Assembly (NCBI GenBank): GCA_001784635.1 | Contig: MFRS01000003.1 | Span: 30,335 to 94,334 of the forward strand | Origin: Candidatus Micrarchaeota archaeon RBG_16_49_10 | GTDB lineage: Archaea > Aenigmatarchaeota > Aenigmatarchaeia > CG10238-14 | Reading direction: 5' to 3' | Length of the DNA: 64,000 nt | Shown here: positions 42,955 through 51,382 of the stretch, one piece after another | Layout: every line of letters begins with the position of its first letter | How positions within the stretch are numbered: the first letter of the stretch is position 1 | Notes under the pieces: model-generated | Told to the model about the DNA's origin: nothing | The model's input: only the letters and a program-made list of their open reading frames with translations | The model's database searches: none | Translations under genes and position numbers: made by a program

Positions 42955-43029
42955 TGGGGAAACCGGGATTTGAACCCGGGTCATAGGCTCCCGAAGCCTA
43001 GATCCTAAACCAAGCTAGACTATTTCCCC
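42955..43029 (-). tRNA. tRNA-Pro(CGG), no intron
   Basis: 75 bases. Acceptor GGGGAAA/TTTCCCC, discriminator A; anticodon arm TAGGC-TTCGGGA-GCCTA; T-arm CCGGG-TTCAAAT-CCCGG. Its first 15 bases are also the last 15 bases of the helicase gene on the same strand, so the tRNA must be cut from the helicase mRNA or the two compete. Confidence 0.95.
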
Positions 43030-45198
43030 TGAAAAATCCAACGAGGCCTGCCTTTCCTTGTCATCGTCGGCCAGGCTCTCCCCTATCTGCTTTTTGACCG
43101 ACAATGCTATCTTATCGCCCAAAATCGCACTCAACCTCCTAATAGATATTTCTCTTAGGTCTTGAATTGTTTTTATGTTGTTGTTGAAAAGCTTCCTGGC
43201 CCTAACACGGCCTATCTGCTCAAGCCGTACCAAAGGTATGAGCTCCTCCCTGACCCCATACCTCATTCTTACCCTAAGTTTCCTTACATCCGACAGCTCC
43301 TCCTTCAACCCAAGCAAAAACCCGAGCTCGTTGACAGCATAAAGCATCCAGTCAGCATTCTTGAGCTTAGTCCTCAGGTCGCCTGGCATTACTTTATAAG
43401 AGGAGAGCATCTTGTCCTCGGTTGTTTCATTTGCCCAAGACTCCAATATTATTGCCGTTTTAACGCTCTTGAGGAACTCTTCGAAGTCGATGTCCCACTC
43501 GGCAGGAATGTCTGTCAAGAAGGGATTCTCATTAATTTTTTGAAGCACATCCTCCTCGTCTTTCTTGTACATAGGGAATAGCGGTTTCATCTCAAGTGTG
43601 CTGGAAATCAAATGGAGGTGTGTGAAAGGTTTGTTTTTATGCTTTGACTTCTGAAGGGCTTTGATTATCTGGTTAGCCGAAAGGGGATCCAAGTAAAGTT
43701 CAGAAACTCTTTTTCCTATCTTAGTCGGAATTATCTTTTCGTTGAGTCTGACGACGAAGGCGAAGTCAACAAGCATCGTAATGATGCCTTTGATTTTTGA
43801 CTCCAAACTACCAGTATCCCCATATTGGTGGGCATAGAATGTCTTGGAAAAGAAGTTGAAAAGTGAGTCTTCGGTAGACAGCCCGGAAGCGATTAGCGCG
43901 AGGACATGCATCCTAAGGACTGGCTCTAAAGCGAGCTTGGAGTATATCTCTTCTGGCTCGCCCAGTATGTATTTTTCTGTCAGCTCCTGCGCCTCCAAGT
44001 CGTTTTTTGCGATCAAAATGGACTCGCCCTCCTGGTCGTAAGTCGGCCTGCCGGCCCTGCCAAACATCTGCTTGACCTCTAAGGTCGGTATATAGCGGGA
44101 GCCGTACCCTGAATAGTATCTTTTAACGTCTCTCACAATTATCCTCCATGCTGGGAGATTCACACCCATAGCCAATGTGGGGGTTGCACAGATGGACTTA
44201 AGAACGCCTTTTTTGAAGTATTCCTCGATTAAGGTTTTTTGTTTCGGGAGAAGGCCAGCGTGATGGAAAGCCACCCCGCCTTTTATACACTCTGAAAGTC
44301 TTCTGCATTGCCTAGTAGGGGTTTCAAGCATGGACTCGATTTGGGTAGAAAGGCTTTCCAGTTCCTTGTCAGCTTTAGGTTTATTGAAAAGTGAGAGTTT
44401 TTCGGCCAGTGCCTCTGCGTTCCTTCTGGAGGAAACAAAAAAAATGGCCTGTTTGTTGAAGGAGAGGGTGTTTTCGAATATGTTGATCTCAGCGGTTAAG
44501 TTGTCTTTCAGTTTATAGTTTCTCCCGCCGAAAAATTGAATTTCCGAATTTAGATAAACGCCTTCGTATAATTTCACGGGCCTGAAATTTGAAACCACTA
44601 GATTGGCCCCCAGCCAACTAGAAAGCTCTCTTGAATTCTTTATTGTGGCCGATAAACCAATTATTTGTGCTTTGGGGGCAATTTCACGCAACCTCGTCAA
44701 AGTTATCTCTAACGTTGGGCCGCGTGAAGTATCATTGAGCATATGGATTTCATCGACAATTATCAAGCCTGCGTCAGAAAGCCAGTTAGAACTGTGCCTA
44801 ATAAGGGAATCACACTTTTCGGTTGTTAAAATAAGGAAATCGAAGTCAGAAAGCCATCTGCTGGACGAATCTAAATCTCCGGTGCTTAACGCAACCTTGA
44901 TTTTTGTGCCTGAGAAAAGTTTTTTGAAATATTGATACTTCTCGCCTGCCAGAGCCACCAACGGGACCAAGTATATTACTTTTGATTTTCTTTCATGTAG
45001 TTGTTTTATCGCTGCTATGGCTGCTGTTAAAGTCTTTCCACTAGCGGTGGGAGCGGAGATTATCTGATTTTTGAAGTCTAATAAACCTTTTTTGAGGGCC
45101 ATAACCTGCGGCTCATATAGTTTTTTTACCCCGTCTTCTGAGAACCTCTTGACGAAAATTTCGGGTATTCCGAAAGTGGATAAATTCTCTATATTCAT
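43015..45198 (-). CDS. hel308: Hel308-type superfamily 2 DNA helicase
   Basis: 727 residues. Walker A SAPTASGKT (about 48-56), DEIH box in IIVDEIHMLNDTSRGPTLE, QIIGLSATIKN, CIKGGVAFHHAGLLPKQK, TPTLAMGVNLPAWRIIVRD, and QMFGRAGRP, then the winged helix, ratchet and C-terminal HhH domain (LVRLEQIGRVRARKLFNN). It unwinds lagging strands at blocked forks (ortholog of human HELQ). The stop TAG lies within the tRNA-Pro gene. Confidence 0.93.
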   Translation of the reverse strand: MNIENLSTFGIPEIFVKRFSEDGVKKLYEPQVMALKKGLLDFKNQIISAPTASGKTLTAAIAAIKQLHERKSKVIYLVPLVALAGEKYQYFKKLFSGTKIKVALSTGDLDSSSRWLSDFDFLILTTEKCDSLIRHSSNWLSDAGLIIVDEIHMLNDTSRGPTLEITLTRLREIAPKAQIIGLSATIKNSRELSSWLGANLVVSNFRPVKLYEGVYLNSEIQFFGGRNYKLKDNLTAEINIFENTLSFNKQAIFFVSSRRNAEALAEKLSLFNKPKADKELESLSTQIESMLETPTRQCRRLSECIKGGVAFHHAGLLPKQKTLIEEYFKKGVLKSICATPTLAMGVNLPAWRIIVRDVKRYYSGYGSRYIPTLEVKQMFGRAGRPTYDQEGESILIAKNDLEAQELTEKYILGEPEEIYSKLALEPVLRMHVLALIASGLSTEDSLFNFFSKTFYAHQYGDTGSLESKIKGIITMLVDFAFVVRLNEKIIPTKIGKRVSELYLDPLSANQIIKALQKSKHKNKPFTHLHLISSTLEMKPLFPMYKKDEEDVLQKINENPFLTDIPAEWDIDFEEFLKSVKTAIILESWANETTEDKMLSSYKVMPGDLRTKLKNADWMLYAVNELGFLLGLKEELSDVRKLRVRMRYGVREELIPLVRLEQIGRVRARKLFNNNIKTIQDLREISIRRLSAILGDKIALSVKKQIGESLADDDKERQASLDFSGEIV

Positions 45199-45237
45199 GC
45201 CAAATCTTGGTGTTTCAAAGTTATTTCTCTTTCTAAT

Positions 45238-45768
45238 TTAAATCACAAACTCAAGAAGGAGGTTTTCGTTATCAAATTCTTTCCTTACAAGTTTGTAGTT
45301 TGAAGGAGTTTTGAGGATTTTAAAATAACCCAAATTTCCCCTTCTGGCCCTGACTTCAATAGAGTTCTGCATCCTGATAAGTTCTATGTCCTCTTCTTTT
45401 TTGATACCAGGAAGCTTAACTTCGAAGAGTATGTTGTCCTTTTTCCTTTTGACAACCATTTCAGGCTCCGAAATGTTTTTAGGTAGTTTAATCTGGGTTT
45501 TGTCAGCTTTATAAAAGGTTGGCTCGTCCGAAGTAATGGGTTGGTCTCTATCTTCGAAGCCGTGGGTGATGTTAATCACGAAAGAATTGTCCGAATCTGG
45601 TACTATAGAGATATCATAACCTGTTATGTCTAACATTTTTTTGAAGTAGTCCATTTGCCTGTTTATTATCTCGTTAAGGTTCAAGGCGCCTCTAAGCTTA
45701 TTTCCGCATTTTGGGCAGAAATTCCACTGCTTATCAATCTTGGAATTGCAGTAATTGCAAAGTAGCAT
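45238..45768 (-). CDS. Zinc-ribbon protein with Hsp20/p23-like domain
   Basis: 176 residues. N-terminal zinc ribbon CNYC...CPKCG (about 3-25), helical linker, then a C-terminal alpha-crystallin-like beta-sandwich (KDNILFEVKLPGIKKEEDIELIRMQNSIEVRARR). The fusion of zinc ribbon and small heat-shock domain suggests a client-binding or DNA/RNA-linked chaperone. A GAGTGAT motif 6 bases before ATG 45768 supports this start. It faces the wHTH gene at 45862 across a palindrome. Confidence 0.72.
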   Translation of the reverse strand: MLLCNYCNSKIDKQWNFCPKCGNKLRGALNLNEIINRQMDYFKKMLDITGYDISIVPDSDNSFVINITHGFEDRDQPITSDEPTFYKADKTQIKLPKNISEPEMVVKRKKDNILFEVKLPGIKKEEDIELIRMQNSIEVRARRGNLGYFKILKTPSNYKLVRKEFDNENLLLEFVI

Positions 45769-45824
45769 TAAAATCACTCTGATTAAATGTTTTTAGTAAT
45801 TTAAATATTTTAAATTTTAAATTT

Positions 45825-45842
45825 TTGTTACAGGTGTAACAA
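45825..45842. promoter_or_regulatory. Perfect 8+8 inverted repeat, probable operator
   Basis: TTGTTACA-GG-TGTAACAA lies between the divergent zinc-ribbon/Hsp20 gene and the winged-helix gene, next to A/T-rich TATA-like sequence (45800-45822). A half-site-like GTTAACAA follows at 45843-45850. A dimeric regulator would be expected to bind; the adjacent wHTH product is the obvious candidate. Confidence 0.7.
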
Positions 45843-45861
45843 GTTAACAAGTGAGAGTTCA

Positions 45862-46188
45862 ATGGCACGGAAAAAACCAGAAAATAGGCAAGAAACGTAC
45901 AATATAATGGTCCTTAATCTGCTTAGGGAGCTTTCTAAAACCCCAAAAAACAGATTATCAGCCAGGGAAATCTCTAGAGTGCTTGAAATCAACCCTATGG
46001 CTGTTTCAAGGGCATTAAAGCAATTAAAATACGTTTTAGACGTAAAGGAAGGTAGTGATTTCGAATCTTTCAGGTTAAAAGTCTATTTAATCAGGCTTAA
46101 GGATCAATTTAAAGACTTGGGCATCGAAGATCTCGTTAAAAGGGCCGAAATGGCTAAAAAACTGGATAAAGAGATATTTAGGAGGTAA
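45862..46188 (+). CDS. Winged-helix DNA-binding protein
   Basis: 108 residues. Helix-turn-helix NRLSAREISRVLEINPMAVSRALKQLKYVLDV at about 31-62, preceded by a basic start (MARKKPENRQE) and followed by a charged helical tail. Looks like an archaeal MarR/ArsR-size repressor without a sensor domain. A perfect palindrome 20 bases upstream suggests autoregulation and control of the divergent Hsp20-like gene. Confidence 0.7.
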   Translation: MARKKPENRQETYNIMVLNLLRELSKTPKNRLSAREISRVLEINPMAVSRALKQLKYVLDVKEGSDFESFRLKVYLIRLKDQFKDLGIEDLVKRAEMAKKLDKEIFRR

Positions 46189-46239
46189 GTTAAATACCCC
46201 AAAACAGCCTAGCAAACTCTAGTGCCTAAAGAAAAACCT

Positions 46240-46500
46240 TTAGAGCAGTTCATTTTCGCTGACTATTACAAAATCCCCTATTGATTTGACAGAGCTGAAA
46301 GGTATTAAGGTCCTCCCTCTCTCGTCAATTTTCAGGTTTAAATCCTTTAGAGATTTCGAACTGCTGTCAACGACTAGGTTAAGTAGCTCGCCACTTTCAG
46401 TTATAAAATCTATGTTAGAGACTACACCGAATTTTTTCCCTGATTCTTCGCTAACTATAATTTTACCAAGAACATCTTTTGCTCGTGTTTTGGATTCCAC
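46240..46500 (-). CDS. PRC-barrel domain protein
   Basis: 86 residues. RAKDVLGKIIVSEESGKKFGVVSNIDF, then LPFSSVKSIGDFVIV fits the stand-alone PRC-barrel, a small beta-barrel found in RNA metabolism and photosynthetic reaction centres. Archaeal copies have unknown function; a CdvA/division link is known for some. Sits between convergent and divergent short genes. Confidence 0.8.
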   Translation of the reverse strand: MESKTRAKDVLGKIIVSEESGKKFGVVSNIDFITESGELLNLVVDSSSKSLKDLNLKIDERGRTLIPFSSVKSIGDFVIVSENELL

Positions 46501-46561
46501 AATTTCACCCCTGAGATAATTTTAGTAAACAAACTACTTTATCTTTTCCCTTTTTAATTTA

Positions 46562-47635
46562 TTAAGCTTCCGCTAATAAGCTTTTTGCTTTCCCGCTAGG
46601 CAAATAAACGAAGTTTTTACCTTCTCTTTTCCTGCCTATTAAACCCTCGTCCATCAACCTTTTCAATATATTATTCACCGATCTGACTGCGTTGCTCTTG
46701 TTTTTATAGTCTTCTTGGCCCAATAACTCAACTATTTGGGTCGGATTTAAATTAGGGTTTTTATCTAGAATCCTCAATATGTTCATCTGCTTCAAAGGTA
46801 TGTTTAATGAAGAAATGTTTTTTATTGTCTTTTGTGATGGAATACTCGAAAAAACGGTATCCAAAAGCCCTTTGTTTATGCTATTCAGGTTCCTTTTGGC
46901 GGTTTCAGCTATCAAAAAATCGCATTTTTTAATTATTTCCCTTGGGAAGCCACCTGTTATCTCGAATATTCTATAAACGGCTTCGGAATTAAATGGGCTT
47001 ATTCCTTTACCCCCAACGCTTTCAATTCTCTTCATTATGAGAGACTCTGTTTCGCTAGCATCCAAAGATTGTAAATATATTTCGGTTGTGATCCTCATCG
47101 ACAGCGTGGGTAATTCGATTTCCAGTTTTTCTTTAAAAATAGGGAGCCCAGCAAAAATTATTGACATATTTGGAACTACATCAGTCAAAGTTCTCAACCA
47201 CTCCAAAACTTCAACTGAACACTCGTGAGCTTCGTCTACTAAAAAAACTGCCCTAATTGATCTAGTTTTTTTTGCAATAAATTTCGGTAGATTATTAATA
47301 TCGATAGAATTCATCTGTAATTTATCTAAAAAATTAAAACCTAAAAGAGATTTGAAAACTAAAATAAGATTTTCTTTTTCTTTTGGAGGTTTTGGGATAT
47401 AGAAAGACCTAAAACTTTTTTCTTGATTAAATTTGTTGTTCAGCCAATTCAAAAGGGTTGTTTTACCAGAACCGGTATGCCCAATAACAACAGCTATTTT
47501 ATGTTCATTAAAGACATGTGAAAGTAGAGACTCTGTTTGTGAAGAATAACCGACCATCATTTCAGGCATTATATTCAACGTGAATGGGTTAGAAGACCAA
47601 CCAAAGTGCTTAAAATAAGCCATTTTTGTATCCAT
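46562..47635 (-). CDS. AAA ATPase with C-terminal winged helix (ExeA/TniB-like)
   Basis: 357 residues from ATG 47635 (GGGTGA motif 6 bases before it). N-terminal HFGWSSNPFTLNIMPEMMVGYSSQ is like ExeA/GspA and TniB ATPases. Walker A GHTGSGKTTLLNWL, Walker B AVFLVDEAHE, then GLPIFKEKL sensor region, arginine-rich lid and a winged helix at about 270-350. Related to Orc1/Cdc6 but with a distinct start. No transposase is adjacent. A role in replication or membrane-linked ATPase work is possible but unproven. Confidence 0.75.
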   Translation of the reverse strand: MDTKMAYFKHFGWSSNPFTLNIMPEMMVGYSSQTESLLSHVFNEHKIAVVIGHTGSGKTTLLNWLNNKFNQEKSFRSFYIPKPPKEKENLILVFKSLLGFNFLDKLQMNSIDINNLPKFIAKKTRSIRAVFLVDEAHECSVEVLEWLRTLTDVVPNMSIIFAGLPIFKEKLEIELPTLSMRITTEIYLQSLDASETESLIMKRIESVGGKGISPFNSEAVYRIFEITGGFPREIIKKCDFLIAETAKRNLNSINKGLLDTVFSSIPSQKTIKNISSLNIPLKQMNILRILDKNPNLNPTQIVELLGQEDYKNKSNAVRSVNNILKRLMDEGLIGRKREGKNFVYLPSGKAKSLLAEA

Positions 47636-47745
47636 TTCTTCACCCAATTTCATTTTTATTTCACGACAAATAAATAGTTAACGTGAATTTTTGATTAAAC
47701 CACGTGATTATATAACTTTTAAAGTTTTAAAAGTAATGTGGTTGT

Positions 47746-48285
47746 ATGGTCAGATTATTTATCTGCGTGAAAATACCAGAGAACGTGAAAAAAAAGCTGG
47801 TGGTTGCTCAAAAAGATTTGAAAAATGACAAAATAAATGCTAAGTTCGTCGAAGAGGAGAACCTACACCTTACCTTAATTTTCATTGGAGAAACAAAAGA
47901 AGAAAAAATAAATGAGACCAAAAATTACATGACTGAATCTGCTAAAAAAACTAAGAGTTTTCACGTGAATCTAACAGGAATTAAGTTATTCCCGAGTGAT
48001 TATAATATAAGAGTTATAGGTGTTAAAGTCTTAAGTGAAAATTTAAATTTTGTTATATCTGAATTTAATAAAGATATCAAAGGGCTTTCGCATGAAACAA
48101 ACAAAATTACCCTGTGTAGATTGAGAAAAAACCTTAAAAAGGACTCTTTAAAGGATTTTATTGAAAAATATAGTCTATTCAATTTTGGAAAAATTCACGT
48201 GAATAAAATACATCTCGTGAAAAGCACGTTAACAAGAGATGGGCCCATATATGAAGATGTCCATGAAGTGAAACTTAATGAATGA
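47746..48285 (+). CDS. thpR: RNA 2',3'-cyclic phosphodiesterase (ThpR/LigT) family, second active-site His replaced
   Basis: 179 residues of the 2H phosphoesterase fold. MVRLFICVKIPENVKKKL and NLHLTLIFIGETKEEKI are diagnostic; the first H-x-T-x motif (HLTL) is intact. The second should read H-x-T but here is KITLCRLRK, so His is replaced by Lys. It may therefore be inactive or altered. Very A/T-rich. Overlaps the downstream OB-fold gene by 8 bases. Confidence 0.85.
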   Translation: MVRLFICVKIPENVKKKLVVAQKDLKNDKINAKFVEEENLHLTLIFIGETKEEKINETKNYMTESAKKTKSFHVNLTGIKLFPSDYNIRVIGVKVLSENLNFVISEFNKDIKGLSHETNKITLCRLRKNLKKDSLKDFIEKYSLFNFGKIHVNKIHLVKSTLTRDGPIYEDVHEVKLNE

Positions 48286-48637
48286 AAAAACGCTTGTAAT
48301 TTTGTGTTTAGTAGTTTCGTTTATAGGTTTATTAGTTATGTTTATCTCCAACAAAATTTTTGAGCCAAAAGTAATCAAAATATCGCAAATAGAAAAGGAT
48401 ATGAATAGTGTTTTAATTGAGGGTGTTATAACACAAAAAGAAGTTAGTGAGTCAGGCACAATTTTTTTAAAAATAGAAGATGAGTCAGGCTCTATTGAAG
48501 CTGTTATTTTCAAAAACAGTATAAAAAATATAGAAAACTTTAAGGAAGGTGATAAAATAAAAATTCAAGGGAAGCCGGAAATATATAAAGACTCCCTTGA
48601 AATAATTGTATACAAAATGGTTAAAAATCCTCTTTAG
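48278..48637 (+). CDS. Membrane-anchored OB-fold protein
   Basis: 119 residues. One N-terminal membrane helix (5-25), then an OB-fold of the tRNA_anti/RPA type (VLIEGVITQKEVSESGTIFLKIEDESGSIEAVIFKNS; EGDKIKIQGKPEIYKDSLEIIV). Could bind single-stranded nucleic acid at the membrane. Coupled to thpR by overlap; convergent with dnaG with 17 bases shared. Very A/T-rich. Confidence 0.75.
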   Translation: MNEKTLVILCLVVSFIGLLVMFISNKIFEPKVIKISQIEKDMNSVLIEGVITQKEVSESGTIFLKIEDESGSIEAVIFKNSIKNIENFKEGDKIKIQGKPEIYKDSLEIIVYKMVKNPL

Positions 48638-49745
48638 AGTATATCTTTACCGATTTTGATTTGTATTCCTTGTCTTTTGAATTCCCGATTAGATACCTAA
48701 TGTTAAAATTTTCACATATGTTAATTATTTCCTCGTTTATGTCACTGTCAATCAAAACCATTTCTACGTCTTTGAGGTTTTTGTTTTCTAGGTTAAATTG
48801 TTTAATTGGCAACTTGTTCAAAAGCTTCATATTTCTGTCAAATAAATAGGCTGCTTTTGTTCCAACCATCTTCTGCAGTATGTTCCTTATTTTTTTCTTG
48901 TTTTCTTCACTAAGATCTTTCCTAGAGTCAGAAAAGATATGCTCGAAAGGTATCTTTTCTCTTAAGGCAGAATAGATTTCCTTTCTGGTCAACTCCTCAA
49001 CTTCCTTTCCCTCAGGGGCCCTAGCTACAAAATCTATGTTGGTCAGTTGGGTTATTTCTTTTAATATCAAATCACCACCCCTGTCGCCATCTAGAAAGAA
49101 TGTCGTCGTCTTCTGTCTGCAAAGGTCTATTATTTGTGAAGGTATGGTAGCACCTCCCATCGCTACGACGTTTTTAATTCCATTTTTCAGTAAATTTACG
49201 ACATCGGCTCTACCTTCAACTACAATAACCTCGTCGGCCTTATCAACTTCTGGCCCCGCAACTAGATTGTTATAGGTAACCACCTCTGCAGCCCTGACTG
49301 ACTCTTTTATGTTTTCTGTTAGTTTTGCCGTTTCAGGCATTTCCTCTTCCATTATTTTTTTCAGGATTCGTTTTGCCCTATCAACAACGTAATCTCTTTT
49401 CAAAGCCCTGATATCCTTTACGCCCCTTATTTTTATATCGGACTCGCAAGGCCCTATCCTTTCGATGGTTTCGATCGCTGCGGCTATTAGAGCGGTCTCA
49501 GAGCCGTCCAAACTTGAAGGTATTTCAATTTTCCCTTTTGTTTTTCCTTTGGAAGTAGAAATGTTGACATCAATTCTACCTATTCTCCCAGTTCTCTGCA
49601 ACTCCCTTAAATCCAAGTCAACTCCCAATAAACCCTCTGTTTGACCAAAAATAGCTCCTATAACATCTGGTTTTTCAACAACACCTTCTGCGCTGAAATC
49701 CGCCTCTATCAAATATTTTATTGTAGATTGCGCTAATTTCCCCAT
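48621..49745 (-). CDS. dnaG: Archaeal DnaG-like primase
   Basis: 374 residues. N-terminal archaeal domain (KLAQSTIKYLIEADFSAEGVVEKPDVIGAIFGQTEGLLG), central TOPRIM with VIVVEGRADVVNLLK and FLDGDRGGDL, then a C-terminal part. In archaea it is found with the exosome (Csl4) and may also prime. The start ATG 49745 follows GGAGG by 9 bases; an ATG inside the motif is unlikely. The 3' end overlaps the convergent OB-fold gene. Confidence 0.93.
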   Translation of the reverse strand: MGKLAQSTIKYLIEADFSAEGVVEKPDVIGAIFGQTEGLLGVDLDLRELQRTGRIGRIDVNISTSKGKTKGKIEIPSSLDGSETALIAAAIETIERIGPCESDIKIRGVKDIRALKRDYVVDRAKRILKKIMEEEMPETAKLTENIKESVRAAEVVTYNNLVAGPEVDKADEVIVVEGRADVVNLLKNGIKNVVAMGGATIPSQIIDLCRQKTTTFFLDGDRGGDLILKEITQLTNIDFVARAPEGKEVEELTRKEIYSALREKIPFEHIFSDSRKDLSEENKKKIRNILQKMVGTKAAYLFDRNMKLLNKLPIKQFNLENKNLKDVEMVLIDSDINEEIINICENFNIRYLIGNSKDKEYKSKSVKIYSKEDF

Positions 49746-49891
49746 AATAATCATCCTCCGTGTTTTCTTATTGATTTTTAGCGACCAACAAAAGCTCCGT
49801 ATATTGGAGCCACATCTAAACTATCCTTTAAAAAATAGTTGATGAACATGATGGTCACTATCATTTATATTGTTAACGATATTTATTTAAA
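49746..49891. promoter_or_regulatory. Intergenic region with hairpin between dnaG and CBS gene
   Basis: 146 bases between two same-strand genes. It holds GCTCC-GTATATT-GGAGC (49792-49808), a five-pair stem that could be a terminator or leader structure, and ATGAT-GGTCACT-ATCAT (about 49847-49863). A/T-rich TATTTATTTAAA follows. No gene seen. Confidence 0.35.
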
Positions 49892-50434
49892 CTACAATGA
49901 AGTCCTGCAAAAACCACAAAACCATTTGTTTTTGGCAATCATCAAATCATCCGAGTAATTGCCGCATTTTTCACAAACACCAGACGTGGTTGTTTCTTTT
50001 ATAAATGGCTCGTGCTCCTTCATCTTAAACCTCAGCTCTAATATGTCGAACATCTCTGGGGACAACCTGGCTATGTCTGTGTTCGTAACCATACCAACTA
50101 TTTTCCCGTTTTCTAAGACAGGAAATCTCCTTATTTTATGTTTCTGCATTTTGTTTATAACTTCGTTTATAGAATCGTCTGGTTTGACATAAATAATTGG
50201 GGACTTCATAATGTCTTTTGTTTTTAGTTTTTTCGGGTCTTTTGCCGCCGCAACAACGTCTGTTATTATGTCTCTTTCGGTTATAATCCCAACGGGTTTG
50301 TTTTTATTGACAATTATGAGGGAACCAACCCTTTTAGATGCCATAATCTTAGTGGATTGCTGTACTGTGTCGTTGACGTCGGCTGTAAAGAGTTTTTTTG
50401 TCATGACCTCTTTTACTTTTATTTCAATGGCCAC
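49892..50434 (-). CDS. CBS-domain pair with C-terminal zinc ribbon
   Basis: 180 residues. Two CBS motifs (IKVKEVMTKKLFTADVNDTV...IITERDIITDV; KTKDIMKSPIIYVKPDDSI...GMVTNTDIARL) form a Bateman module that binds adenine nucleotides. The tail has CEKCGNYSDDLMIAKNKWFCGFC, a rubredoxin/zinc-ribbon pair. Widespread archaeal regulator type with unknown target. Divergent from hjc. Confidence 0.88.
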   Translation of the reverse strand: MAIEIKVKEVMTKKLFTADVNDTVQQSTKIMASKRVGSLIIVNKNKPVGIITERDIITDVVAAAKDPKKLKTKDIMKSPIIYVKPDDSINEVINKMQKHKIRRFPVLENGKIVGMVTNTDIARLSPEMFDILELRFKMKEHEPFIKETTTSGVCEKCGNYSDDLMIAKNKWFCGFCRTSL

Positions 50435-50480
50435 TTTATCACTAATTTTAATAAGGTTTTAAATTATTAAATAATTGTCT

Positions 50481-50846
50481 ATGATAAAAACTTACACGAA
50501 GGGCGCCAACGCTGAGAGGGAATTGGCCAATATATTCAAACAAAGGGGTTTTGTCGTTATAAGAGCCGCTGGGTCTGGAGGCAGCATATCTACCCCTGAC
50601 TTGGTTGTGATTAAAAAAGGCCTTATTCTGGCTTTCGAGATAAAATCCTGGTCAAGGAAGCCCAGTTTAAAGAACGAGGAGATGTTGGACTTCAAGGAAT
50701 GGTGTGAGGTCGCGGGCTGCCTTGGTTTCTTCGTCTGGAGAAGGAAGGGTGGTGATTGGGTTTTTCTGGATATTAAAAAGTATAACGGGGGTGTCATGAA
50801 CGGTGGGTTGGGTCTTGAGGATCTGTTTTTCAATATTAATTTTTAA
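50481..50846 (+). CDS. hjc: Holliday junction resolvase Hjc
   Basis: 121 residues. KGANAERELANIFKQRGFVVIRAAGSGGS, TPDLVVI and LAFEIKSW show the nuclease core with Glu, Asp and E-x-K. Cuts four-way junctions symmetrically during recombination. ATG 50481 fits the family start better than TTG 50475. Its 3' end overlaps the convergent next gene by four bases. Confidence 0.94.
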   Translation: MIKTYTKGANAERELANIFKQRGFVVIRAAGSGGSISTPDLVVIKKGLILAFEIKSWSRKPSLKNEEMLDFKEWCEVAGCLGFFVWRRKGGDWVFLDIKKYNGGVMNGGLGLEDLFFNINF

Positions 50847-51328
50847 CTTTTATAACCAAATTTCCTCAGAAGCTCTTTCCTCTCCTTTATGTCGTTCTCT
50901 TTTTCTATTCCCTTGCTCGCAGAGCCGTCTATAACACCTATAACTCCCCTATTCCCTTCTTTGTTCTCCATTAAAATTATTTCTATGGGGTTCGCAGTGG
51001 CCGCAAATATATTCACAACCTCGTAAACGTCCTTAATCCTATTCAAAATGTTGATTGGGTAGGCATTTTTTATAAATATTACAAAAAAATGACCCGCTGA
51101 AACTTCAAAAGCCAACTCCGCCGCTTTTTTTTGTAAAATCTTATCATTACCGGAATGTCTGACAAGGCACGGGCCGCTAGCTTCACAGAAGCCAAGGCCA
51201 AATTTTACGTTGGGTACTGTATTCACTATAGCCTCGTGGATGTCCTCGACTGTTTTTATGAAATGGCTCTGGCCTATGATAACGTTGCACTCGGGGGGTA
51301 CATTAACTTTAACGTTGATAATTTTCAT
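50843..51328 (-). CDS. Adenosine-specific kinase family protein (PF04008 type)
   Basis: 161 residues. NVIIGQSHFIKTVEDIHEAIVNTVPNVKFGLGFCEASG, NDKILQKKAAELAFEVSAGHFFVIFI, ATANPIEIILMENKEGNRGVIGVIDG match this mostly archaeal family, described as adenosine-specific kinases from structure. Physiological role unclear. Overlaps hjc by 4 bases, divergent from the metallophosphoesterase. Confidence 0.9.
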   Translation of the reverse strand: MKIINVKVNVPPECNVIIGQSHFIKTVEDIHEAIVNTVPNVKFGLGFCEASGPCLVRHSGNDKILQKKAAELAFEVSAGHFFVIFIKNAYPINILNRIKDVYEVVNIFAATANPIEIILMENKEGNRGVIGVIDGSASKGIEKENDIKERKELLRKFGYKS

Positions 51329-51382
51329 TCGCCCACCATAATTAATTAAAACTATCTTTAATATAAGTTATAAGGTGTTTTG

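Noticed and set aside
46562..47635. Second orc1/cdc6 gene
   Set aside because: Although it is an AAA ATPase with a winged helix, the N-terminal ExeA/TniB-like start and missing Orc1 motifs argue against it.
47676..48203. Repeated CACGTGAA / ACGTGAA strings around and in thpR (about 47681, 47961, 48196)
   Set aside because: Considered as origin-type iterons, but the copies are irregularly spaced, partly inside coding sequence and lack the G-rich ORB tail.
49792..49863. Palindromes between dnaG and the CBS gene as a second origin
   Set aside because: They are short, unlike the ORB boxes, and can be explained as a leader or terminator structure.
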